Source: Chitinophagaceae bacterium UBA3961
GTDB lineage: Bacteria > Bacteroidota > Bacteroidia > Chitinophagales > Chitinophagaceae
NCBI GenBank assembly: GCA_002385265.1
Contig: DGDD01000180.1
Location: 1,351 to 12,978 of the forward strand
DNA: 11,628 bases
Direction: 5' to 3'
Below the pieces are notes generated by a model. It searched no databases. It was not told the DNA's origin and worked only from the letters and a program-made list of their open reading frames with translations. The translations under genes were made by a program, and so were the position numbers. Each line of letters starts with the position of its first letter. The stretch's first letter is position 1. This document shows positions 1 through 6,371 of the stretch, piece after piece.

Positions 1-533
1 GTATGTTTGTTAAAGGCACTCATAACGCCGCCTTCAAAAGAGAATATTACAAAGAACAACAAGCCTAGTTGTATGCTCAATAAGTAATTAGGAGTAATGG
101 TGTCCGATTTCAACTTAAAGAATAGAAAAGTAATATAGGCTGTCCAGCAAGTAAAAGTTAGAATGGCCACTCCCATGAGTGCATATAAAGCACCATACAA
201 GGGGGTTGATTGATTGAAATGGGAAAGACGACCATTAGCTGCTTGCCAAGTAATGATGACAAGTTCAATAGTCATCATCACCACTGACATGATCGTATAC
301 ATTCTAACTTTCTTTGGTTCATTGAGTTCGTGCAATAACCAACCCATCGTCCAGCAGAGAACTGCAATAGAAAGGAAGAACTTGAAGGGCTTCGCCCAAG
401 CATTGGCACCTGCTACGATAAAAGGTTGTTGTTGATACAACATCATCATTATAAAACAACCAATGAAAGAGAACAAACCGTAGTAGAAGAACAACTTGTT
501 ACGTTGTTTGAGTTGACTGAGAAACGAAATCAT
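1..533 (-). CDS. Uncharacterised multi-pass membrane protein (partial, C-terminus beyond the left edge)
   Basis: An open frame begins with ATG at 533 and runs without a stop to the window edge, giving 177 codons. The start is well bounded because an in-frame TAA lies only a few codons upstream, and it follows the stop of the ABA4-like gene by 9 bases, which suggests one transcript and perhaps coupled translation. The protein is almost entirely hydrophobic, with about five membrane segments near residues 14-33, 45-66, 73-95, 110-135 and 145-168. Visible motifs include NAWAKPFKF in the first loop, GWLLHEL, a QAANGRLSHFN stretch after the third helix, and EGGVMSAFNKHT at the edge; the polar and glycine residues inside or beside helices could line a site. 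I cannot name the family. That it is a membrane protein is seen directly; its function is unknown. Its link to the ABA4-like protein is inferred from spacing alone. Confidence 0.82.
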   Translation of the reverse strand, partial: MISFLSQLKQRNKLFFYYGLFSFIGCFIMMMLYQQQPFIVAGANAWAKPFKFFLSIAVLCWTMGWLLHELNEPKKVRMYTIMSVVMMTIELVIITWQAANGRLSHFNQSTPLYGALYALMGVAILTFTCWTAYITFLFFKLKSDTITPNYLLSIQLGLLFFVIFSFEGGVMSAFNKH

Positions 534-542
534 GATACCGGG

Positions 543-977
543 TTAATTTTCAGCAAAATAAGTTTTTGTAAGCGCAAAGCGAATTAAAAAGTAGCTCAAC
601 AATCCAATTGGGCCCATCATAAACGTAAGCAAAAGAGAGGGGACTGTAATCCAATGATTGATGGAATGTTTTTGGGCGTTGCGAACGATCCAAGTTCCGA
701 TGAATAAATCAAAAGCCAAGTAATGAATCCATCCGGCGCATACCATTGTTTTATTAGTGAACAATCCCATTACACCTTCTAGTGTTCCAAATTTAGCAAG
801 ATCGGAGAATTGAAAACTTTGGAGAATCATCCAAGCGTAGAAAAGTGCTAGAATGGTGACAAAGATGGCAACCACAACTTGGTTGATGTTTTTCCAAAAG
901 GGACTGACAAAAATAAGAAAGAGCCACCCGGCCATGGCGAGGTTGCCGGAAATATTGAAAAGTTGCTCAGGTGCCAT
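543..977 (-). CDS. ABA4-like family membrane protein
   Basis: The protein is 144 residues with about four membrane segments and resembles the ABA4-like (formerly DUF4281) family. In plants ABA4 is needed to make neoxanthin from violaxanthin; the role of bacterial members is not established. Family-like features are the N-terminal PEQLFNISG segment, the central stretch AGWIHYLAFDLFIGTW with its conserved His and Asp in the membrane, and a last helix containing MMGPIGLLSYFLIR. The length matches the usual compact bacterial form. I chose the ATG at 977; the frame could be extended two codons to a TTG at 983, but that is a poorer start. The gene lies 48 bases after purC and 9 bases before the next membrane gene on the same strand, so an operon is likely. 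A carotenoid role is an inference from the plant relative only. Confidence 0.8.
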   Translation of the reverse strand: MAPEQLFNISGNLAMAGWLFLIFVSPFWKNINQVVVAIFVTILALFYAWMILQSFQFSDLAKFGTLEGVMGLFTNKTMVCAGWIHYLAFDLFIGTWIVRNAQKHSINHWITVPSLLLTFMMGPIGLLSYFLIRFALTKTYFAEN

Positions 978-1025
978 AAACAATCGGTTTTAGGCACCTA
1001 AGCTATAAAATTAATTGAGGTTCAA

Positions 1026-1949
1026 TTAGATTTTTTTCAGTGCTTCCACAATGCAAGCTTCTGTTTCCTGATCGGTAAGCGCCTTAGCTTGGAAGGGAGC
1101 TCCAATTACTTTTTCATACAATTCGATGTAGCGCTTTGAGATGGTATCAACCCATTCATCGGTCATTTCAGGTACTACTTGACCTTCTTTACCCATGAAA
1201 TTGTTCGCGATCAGCCATTCTCTCACAAACTCTTTACTCAATTGTTTTTGACGCTCTCCACTGGCTTGACGTTCTTCAAATCCTTCTGCATAGAAGTAGC
1301 GAGATGAGTCCGGGGTATGTACTTCATCCATTAAATAAATGGTATCACCAATTTTACCGAATTCATATTTGGTATCGGCGAGAATCAGTCCTTGTTTAGC
1401 GGCTAGCTCTTTACCTCTGGCAAAAAGAGCCAAAGCGTACTTGCTTAAAGTTTCCCATTCGGAAGCTGTACACAAGCCTTGGGCAATGATTTGGTCGGGG
1501 GCAATGTCTTCATCATGACCGGCTTCTGCTTTCGTAGAAGGGGTTATAATAGGTGTAGGGAAAAAGTCGTTCTCTTTTAATCCTTCGGCCAGCGTGGCAC
1601 CACAGAGCGTTCTCAAGCCGGAAGAATAGGTACGCCAGGCATGCCCAACTAAGTTTCCACGAACCACCATTTCTATTTTAAAAGGCTGGCAAGTTTTGCC
1701 GATCGATACATTGGGCGCAGGGGTGCTGAGCAACCAATTGGGGCAGATATCGGTGGTTGCCTTCAACATATGCGCAGCAATTTGATTTAAAACCTGACCT
1801 TTGAAAGGAATAGGACGAGGCAGAATTACATCGAAAGCTGAAATACGATTGGAGGCGATCATTACGAGTGTTTCTGAGCCGATATAATACACATCTCTTA
1901 CTTTACCCTTATAAAAGCCGGTTTGGCCTGGAAAATGGAGCGAATTCAT
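1026..1949 (-). CDS. purC: Phosphoribosylaminoimidazole-succinocarboxamide synthase (SAICAR synthetase)
   Basis: This cytoplasmic enzyme joins CAIR and L-aspartate using ATP to give SAICAR, a step of de novo purine synthesis. At 307 residues it is the longer form of the family, as in yeast ADE1 and many Bacteroidota, rather than the roughly 240-residue form of E. coli. Visible motifs are YKGKVRDVY at 13-21 (nucleotide-binding N-terminal strand pair), SNRISAFDV at 33-41, the segment EMVVRGNLVGHAW at 93-105 (equivalent to the family's signature around its conserved Arg and Gly), DTKYEFG near 192 and DEVHTPDSSRYF near 208, the second family signature, which binds substrate and metal. The ATG at 1949 places the KGKVRDVY motif at the usual distance from the N-terminus. 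It is divergent from the receptor gene and is probably the first gene of a unit with the ABA4-like gene. No convincing promoter was identified for it. Confidence 0.97.
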   Translation of the reverse strand: MNSLHFPGQTGFYKGKVRDVYYIGSETLVMIASNRISAFDVILPRPIPFKGQVLNQIAAHMLKATTDICPNWLLSTPAPNVSIGKTCQPFKIEMVVRGNLVGHAWRTYSSGLRTLCGATLAEGLKENDFFPTPIITPSTKAEAGHDEDIAPDQIIAQGLCTASEWETLSKYALALFARGKELAAKQGLILADTKYEFGKIGDTIYLMDEVHTPDSSRYFYAEGFEERQASGERQKQLSKEFVREWLIANNFMGKEGQVVPEMTDEWVDTISKRYIELYEKVIGAPFQAKALTDQETEACIVEALKKI

Positions 1950-2064
1950 GGCCCGAAATTAGGATTCGGCACCCAAACTGGGAAAAAAAGCAGGGTAGGA
2001 AATATTCACACAAAACCCTCATCCATTCTAAAAAAATTAAATTTTTGCAGGTCGGGCGCAATGT

Positions 2065-2073
2065 GTATTTTGC
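2065..2073 (+). promoter_or_regulatory. Candidate Bacteroidota-type promoter of the receptor gene
   Basis: The sequence GTATTTTGC about 33 bases before the receptor start resembles the Bacteroidota -7 box TAnnTTTG, with the TA one base too close to TTTG. A TTTG at about 2044-2047, in a T-rich run, lies roughly 17-18 bases upstream and could serve as the -33 element. Both the position relative to the ATG and the spacing are about right, but the -7 match is imperfect. Confidence 0.35.
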
Positions 2074-2104
2074 CCCCAATACTAACGAAACTAAAACTAC
2101 CATT

Positions 2105-2506
2105 ATGAGAAAAAGCTTCCGTTCGCTGGCAGCTTTGCTGTTTTTTTGCATGATGTCGATTGCTGCCGTAGCCCAGTCTGTAACTATTACAGGAAGTGTT
2201 AAGAACAGTACCAACAAAGAGGGAGTTCCCGCAGTTTCCGTAACTGTAAAAGGGTCGAGCTCCGGTACGTTTACTGATGAGAAGGGTAATTTCAAATTGG
2301 TAACTTCTCAAAAACCTCCATTTACATTAATATTCACCTCTATTGGCTTTGAAACGCAAGAGTTCAAAGTATCCGGTGCTTCTGATGCGGTTGAGATCAG
2401 TTTTGTTCCGGCCAGCAGTTTAGGGGTGGAAGTTGTTGTATCTGCAAGCCGTGTTCCTGAACGTATTCTCGAATCACCCGTTTCTATTGAACGTAGCGAA
2501 TATTAG
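2105..2506 (+). CDS. N-terminal fragment of TonB-dependent receptor (signal peptide and carboxypeptidase-regulatory-like domain)
   Basis: This 133-codon frame starts at ATG 2105, chosen because it opens a typical signal peptide: MRKSFR, a hydrophobic core, then AAVAQ at residues 20-24 with cleavage near there. The frame is open further upstream, but that part overlaps the purC start and is not signal-like. Residues about 27-105 form a carboxypeptidase-D-regulatory-like beta-sandwich: VTITGSVKNS, VPAVSVTVKG, GTFTDEKGNFKL and LIFTSIGFETQEFKV are its usual strands. Residues 108-130 (VVVSASRVPERILESPVSIER) are the linker that enters the plug, covering the TonB-box region. The last three codons, SEY, come from the wrong frame after the lesion. 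On its own the product would be exported to the periplasm but could not form a receptor. Confidence 0.8.
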   Translation: MRKSFRSLAALLFFCMMSIAAVAQSVTITGSVKNSTNKEGVPAVSVTVKGSSSGTFTDEKGNFKLVTSQKPPFTLIFTSIGFETQEFKVSGASDAVEISFVPASSLGVEVVVSASRVPERILESPVSIERSEY

Positions 2507-4982
2507 AAACACACCTGCTACCGGATATTATGACATCTTTAGAAACATCAAGGGGGTTGACATTACTACCTCTAGTTTCACCTTTAACACAGTAAGTACC
2601 CGCGGTTTCAACGGTAGTGGTAGTGCCCGCGTCAATCAATTGATTGATGGAATGGACAACCAAGCTCCCGGCTTGAACTTTTCTGTTGGTAGCGTAATTG
2701 GATTAACTGAATTGGATGTAGAAAGCATGGAATTGTTACCCGGTGCCTCTTCTGCTTTATATGGCCCAGGTGGTATGAACGGTACCATTCTTTTGAATAG
2801 TAAAAACCCATTCAAATACCAAGGTTTAAGCTATCAAGTGAAAACCGGTATTATGCATACCGATAAAAGACAACGTTCAAGCGCCTCTCCATTCTACGAT
2901 TGGAGCGTTCGTTGGTCTACTAAGATCAATGAAAGAATGGCCTTTAAAATGAGTGCCCAATTCGTTCAAGCGAAAGATTGGGTTGCCAATGATACTTCTA
3001 ACTACCTCGCCGGAGATGCTTCTGTAAACAATTATGGTAAAGTAGTTGCAGGAACACGCACCAGCGATCCTAACTACGATGGAGTAAACGTATATGGTGA
3101 TGAAACTACCGTAGACATTCGTCCATTCATTCAAGGTGCCATTGCAGGGAACGCTGCATTAAGCCCCATCTTAAGCCAGTTCTTGGGCTCTCCAATGATG
3201 GTTTCTAGAACCGGTTACAAAGAAAGAGAAGTGGTGAACAACAATACCGTAAACGTAAAGTTGACCGGTGCGCTTCACTATAAATTGACTGATAATTTGG
3301 AAGCTAGCTTAGCGGCTTATTGGGGAACCGGTAATACTGTTTACACAGGTAGCGACCGTTACTCATTGAAAGATTTGAAAGTAGGTCAGTATAAATTAGA
3401 ATTAAAGCATAAGAACTGGTATGTAAGAGGCTACACTACCCAAGAGAACTCTGGGGAGTCTTACAACGCTACAGTTACCACTCGTATCTTTAACGAAGCT
3501 TGGAAACCAAGTTATGTTGCCTCTAATGCTGCAGGTAGCTGGTATCCCCAATATGTATCAGGTTTTGCCACTGCGGCTGCTACCCAGTTCCAAACCGTTT
3601 TATTGTCGGGGGGTACGCTGGCTCAAGCACAAGCTGCTGTAGCTGCTTCTTTACAAAACTTGCATAACTCAGGTCGTTCTGTAGCCGATATCGGACGTCC
3701 TTTAGCAGGAACCGATGCATTCAATGCTATCTTTAATAAAGTAAGAACCACTCCAATTAAACAAGGTGGTGGTTTGTTCCTTGATAGAACGGACTTGTAC
3801 CAAGCAGAAGGTCAATACAACTTCAGTCATTTAACCGGTAAATATTTTGATCTGATTGCCGGTGCTTCCGTGAAGCAATACGTGTTAAACTCACAAGGAA
3901 CCCTTTTTGCTGATTCAGCAGGTCGTATCAAGATCAATGAAACAGGTGCCTATGCACAAGTTTCAAAAGCTCTGTTCAACGAGCGTTTGAAGTTGTCTGC
4001 TGCCGGTCGTTTCGATAAAAACCAAAACTTCAAAGGTCGTTTCACTCCACGTTTTACAGCAGTAGTGAAATTGGCACAGAACCATAACTTGCGCGGCTCC
4101 TTCCAAACAGCCTATCGTTTCGCAACTACACAAAACCAGTGGATCAACCTTTCTGTAGGTGGTGGTACTGTATTGTTAGGTGGATTGCCTGAACTTCGTA
4201 AGTTCTACAATTTTAGATCTGTAAATACTTTGAATGACAATCCTACCGGAATCGCTGCTTATACATTGGAAAGTGTGAGAACTGCAGGTGCTTTGGCACA
4301 AGGTGGAAACATCCCAGGTGCTTTGGCTGCTTTGAAAGAAGCGGAATTTGCAGAGTACAAACCTGAAAGCATGAGAAGCTTTGAGTTTGGTTACAAAGGA
4401 TTGTTTAAGAAGAAAGTTCTGGTAGACATTTACGGTTACTGGGGTGAGTACGAAAACTTCCTAGGTCGTAGAATCGTTGTTCAAGGCTTGGGTGGACCAG
4501 CATCTCCATTTGCAGGACCTAACCGTATCGTTTCAGTAGCAGTAAACAGTACTAGCAAAGTAAAAACCTATGGTTATGGTGCAAGCATCGACTGGTCATT
4601 GCCTAGAAACTTCGTACTAAGCACTAACTTAACATTCGATAGAATTACCAACGTAGAAGCCGGTTTCGTGGCATTTTTCAATGCACCTAAATACCGCTAT
4701 AACCTTGGTTTCAGCAACACCGGTTTTGGTTACCAAAAGCGTTTGGGTTTTGCTGTAAACATGAGAACTCAACAAGGCTTCTTCTATGAAAGTGATTTCC
4801 GTCAAGGTGAAGTGGATGGTTACACTATTTTCGATGCTCAAGTGAGCTACAAGTTCCCAACAAAGAGAACCATTGTTAAAATGGGTGGAACAAACTTACT
4901 CAACAAATATTACAAGACTGCGTTCGGTAACCCAGAAGTGGGTGGTATCTACTACGTAAGTTTTGCTTACAATATTTTCTAA
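2433..4982 (+). CDS. C-terminal fragment of TonB-dependent receptor (plug and beta-barrel)
   Basis: The frame is open from the ATG at 2433, but the first 21 codons are an out-of-frame reading of the upstream fragment; genuine receptor sequence begins at about codon 22 (2496, ANIRNTPA). The plug covers about residues 22-145, with STRGFNGSG, a QLIDGMDNQAPG loop, ELDVESMELLPGASSALYG and GMNGTILLNSKNPF, the typical plug end. The rest is barrel, with many alternating aromatic strands, and it closes with a strand ending in YYVSFAYNIF and a terminal Phe, the usual signal for outer-membrane insertion by BAM. Without the upstream signal peptide this part could not be exported. The plug motifs resemble stand-alone TonB receptors with a regulatory-like N-terminal domain rather than the SusC subclass, and no susD follows. 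Confidence 0.85.
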   Translation: MLYLQAVFLNVFSNHPFLLNVANIRNTPATGYYDIFRNIKGVDITTSSFTFNTVSTRGFNGSGSARVNQLIDGMDNQAPGLNFSVGSVIGLTELDVESMELLPGASSALYGPGGMNGTILLNSKNPFKYQGLSYQVKTGIMHTDKRQRSSASPFYDWSVRWSTKINERMAFKMSAQFVQAKDWVANDTSNYLAGDASVNNYGKVVAGTRTSDPNYDGVNVYGDETTVDIRPFIQGAIAGNAALSPILSQFLGSPMMVSRTGYKEREVVNNNTVNVKLTGALHYKLTDNLEASLAAYWGTGNTVYTGSDRYSLKDLKVGQYKLELKHKNWYVRGYTTQENSGESYNATVTTRIFNEAWKPSYVASNAAGSWYPQYVSGFATAAATQFQTVLLSGGTLAQAQAAVAASLQNLHNSGRSVADIGRPLAGTDAFNAIFNKVRTTPIKQGGGLFLDRTDLYQAEGQYNFSHLTGKYFDLIAGASVKQYVLNSQGTLFADSAGRIKINETGAYAQVSKALFNERLKLSAAGRFDKNQNFKGRFTPRFTAVVKLAQNHNLRGSFQTAYRFATTQNQWINLSVGGGTVLLGGLPELRKFYNFRSVNTLNDNPTGIAAYTLESVRTAGALAQGGNIPGALAALKEAEFAEYKPESMRSFEFGYKGLFKKKVLVDIYGYWGEYENFLGRRIVVQGLGGPASPFAGPNRIVSVAVNSTSKVKTYGYGASIDWSLPRNFVLSTNLTFDRITNVEAGFVAFFNAPKYRYNLGFSNTGFGYQKRLGFAVNMRTQQGFFYESDFRQGEVDGYTIFDAQVSYKFPTKRTIVKMGGTNLLNKYYKTAFGNPEVGGIYYVSFAYNIF

Positions 4983-5013
4983 TCTTGCTTAACTGTGATG
5001 GATTAATAAGTAC

Positions 5014-5042
5014 AACCCCGAGCAATCGGGGTTTACTTTTTT
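5014..5042 (+). terminator. Intrinsic terminator of the receptor gene
   Basis: A perfect 8-bp stem, AACCCCGA at 5014-5021 and TCGGGGTT at 5026-5033, encloses a GCAA tetraloop. It is followed after three bases by six T residues at 5037-5042. It sits 32 bases after the receptor stop. Confidence 0.9.
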
Positions 5043-5093
5043 ATATACTAGATACTTTATATCAATCATCTAAACGCGTATTGACTTAAATAG

Positions 5094-5124
5094 AAAAAGG
5101 GTACGTAGTATTCACCACGCACCC
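5094..5124 (-). terminator. Intrinsic terminator of ychF
   Basis: Read on the minus strand, GGGTGCGT (5124-5117) pairs with ACGTACCC (5106-5099), giving eight pairs with one G-U wobble around a 10-base loop, followed by five T residues at 5098-5094. It lies about 38 bases past the ychF stop and faces the receptor's terminator. Confidence 0.8.
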
Positions 5125-5130
5125 CAATTA

Positions 5131-5158
5131 TTAATTCTTAACTCTTAATTCTTAATTA
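5131..5158. repeat. Four-copy 7-bp tandem repeat (TTAATTC)
   Basis: Four adjacent heptamers read TTAATTC, TTAACTC, TTAATTC and TTAATTA. They lie between the ychF stop codon and its terminator, so they would be transcribed in the ychF 3' untranslated end. The function, if any, is unknown; similar A/T-rich short repeats could arise by slippage. Confidence 0.7.
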
Positions 5159-5161
5159 GCC

Positions 5162-6262
5162 TTACACATTGAATCTAAAGTGCATCACATCTCCATCTTT
5201 GACGATGTATTCTTTTCCTTCAATTCTTAGGCGACCGGCCTCACGAGCAGCTGCTTCAGACTTGTACTGGATATAGTCATCATAGCCAATTACCTCAGCT
5301 TTAATGAATCCTTTTTCAAAGTCGGTATGAATAACTCCGGCAGCCTGAGGTGCTTTCCATCCGTCTTGAATAGTCCAAGCGCGAACCTCTTGAACTCCTG
5401 CAGTGAAGTAAGTATAAAGGTTTAATAGTTTATAGGTTGAGCGAATCAAGCGGTTCAATGCTGGCTCGGTCATTTTGTATTCACCCATGAACAACTCTTT
5501 ATCAGCGGGATCTTCCATTTCGGCGATCTGCGCTTCGATGCTGTTGTTCATTACAATCACTTGTGCGCCTTCTCCGGCTACAGCGGCTTGAAGTGCTTCA
5601 GAAAATTTGTTACCTGTGTGCATGGAAGCTTCATCTACATTGGCTACATAAAGAACAGGTTTATCGGTAAGAAGGAACAAATCGGCGATGGCCACTTTGT
5701 CGGCAGCCGAAAGATCCAACCCACGGATGCTCTTTCCTTGCTCCAAATGCTCTTTACATTTTTTCAAAACCTCCACTTCTAATTTGATCTTAGGATCGCC
5801 GGTTTTGATCATTTTCTCTGAACGCGATAATTTCTTCTCAACGCTATCAAGGTCTTTGAGTTGAAGTTCAGTATCGATGATGTCTTTGTCGCTTACAGGA
5901 TTGATAGGGCCTTCGTCGCGCAGCACATTTTCATCTTCGAAGCAACGAATAACGTGGATAATAGCATCCACCTCACGAATGTTAGCGAGAAACTTATTTC
6001 CCAGGCCTTCGCCCTTGCTGGCGCCTTTCACCAAGCCTGCAATGTCTACAATTTCTATTTGAGTAGGAACGATGCGCTCAGGCTGAACCAATTCAGCCAG
6101 TTTGTTCAAGCGTTGATCAGGTACATCTACCAAACCCACGTTTGGCTCGATAGTACAGAAACGATAATTGCTTGCCTGTGCTTTGGCACTATTGCTAACG
6201 GCATTAAACAAGGTCGATTTACCCACATTTGGCAATCCAACGATACCTGCTTTTAAACCCAT
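5162..6262 (-). CDS. ychF: Ribosome-associated P-loop ATPase YchF (Obg-like family)
   Basis: YchF/OLA1 proteins are cytoplasmic P-loop NTPases of the Obg group that bind ribosomes and prefer ATP; bacterial members are linked to oxidative-stress response and translation control. The P-loop is GLPNVGKST at residues 9-17, switch II lies in [17 protein letters not shown] at about 73-89, and the usual NKxD guanine-specificity motif is replaced by NVDE at 208-211, in line with relaxed base preference. A helical arm occupies roughly residues 130-190 and a TGS domain the last 85 residues or so, ending in the conserved [13 protein letters not shown]. The 366-residue length is normal, and the ATG at 6262 puts the P-loop at the expected place. 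The gene is transcribed alone, from a promoter at 6284-6291 to the terminator at 5094-5124. Confidence 0.97.
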   Translation of the reverse strand: MGLKAGIVGLPNVGKSTLFNAVSNSAKAQASNYRFCTIEPNVGLVDVPDQRLNKLAELVQPERIVPTQIEIVDIAGLVKGASKGEGLGNKFLANIREVDAIIHVIRCFEDENVLRDEGPINPVSDKDIIDTELQLKDLDSVEKKLSRSEKMIKTGDPKIKLEVEVLKKCKEHLEQGKSIRGLDLSAADKVAIADLFLLTDKPVLYVANVDEASMHTGNKFSEALQAAVAGEGAQVIVMNNSIEAQIAEMEDPADKELFMGEYKMTEPALNRLIRSTYKLLNLYTYFTAGVQEVRAWTIQDGWKAPQAAGVIHTDFEKGFIKAEVIGYDDYIQYKSEAAAREAGRLRIEGKEYIVKDGDVMHFRFNV

Positions 6263-6283
6263 AATTCAGTAAAATTTGAGGCG

Positions 6284-6291
6284 CAAAGGTA
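6284..6291 (-). promoter_or_regulatory. Bacteroidota -7 promoter box of ychF
   Basis: On the minus strand the sequence TACCTTTG is an exact match to the Bacteroidota -7 consensus TAnnTTTG, 21 bases before the ychF ATG. No TTTG is seen at the usual -33 distance, so only the -7 part is supported. Confidence 0.55.
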
Positions 6292-6371
6292 CTATTTTAC
6301 CTCCTTTTCTCGATTATTATTTGGGAGAACGCAAAAAATGATGAAACTTCCCGTATTATAAATCCATTGCT

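Larger units (their letters stand above)
2105..4982 (+). pseudogene. TonB-dependent outer-membrane receptor, interrupted by a frameshift
   Basis: Two adjacent frames together make one receptor of about 958 residues: signal peptide and carboxypeptidase-regulatory-like domain in the first, plug and 22-strand-type barrel in the second. The first frame reads VPERILESPVSIER and would be expected to continue into the plug, but instead gives SEY and a stop at 2504-2506. The second frame carries on with ANIRNTPATGYYD from 2496, exactly what should follow in receptors of this type. The shift is +1, i.e. one base extra or two (plus multiples of three) missing, between about 2492 and 2498. There is no homopolymer or short repeat at the site. 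The remaining 828 codons are intact, so the lesion is recent, or an assembly error. Such receptors import a bulky substrate across the outer membrane with TonB-ExbBD energy; there is no SusD-like partner beside it, and the substrate cannot be told from the sequence. Confidence 0.8.

Noticed and set aside
977..983. A two-codon longer start (TTG at 983) for the ABA4-like gene.
   Set aside because: An ATG two codons later gives a normal N-terminus; TTG starts are rarer and nothing favours it.
990..1001. Short palindrome-like sequence TTAGGCACCTAA between purC and the ABA4-like gene.
   Set aside because: The arms are 5 bp with only a 2-base loop and no T-run follows, so it does not make a terminator; it may be chance.
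1954..1961. Minus-strand TAATTTCG as a -7 box for purC.
   Set aside because: It has a mismatch in the TTTG part and lies only a few bases before the ATG, which would put the transcript start at or inside the start codon.
1909..2295. Minus-strand open frames across the purC/receptor intergenic region and receptor start.
   Set aside because: They overlap the signal-peptide and regulatory-domain coding sequence on the other strand and have no protein-like features of their own.
2495..2507. Programmed +1 frameshifting at the TAT TAG stop of the first receptor fragment.
   Set aside because: The P-site codon TAT would have to re-pair on ATT, which is poor, and no stimulating element resembling the prfB signal is visible. 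A mutation or sequence error is simpler.
5861..6256. A 131-codon plus-strand open frame inside ychF.
   Set aside because: It lies entirely antisense to the highly conserved YchF GTPase domain and its composition is that of a reverse-strand shadow.
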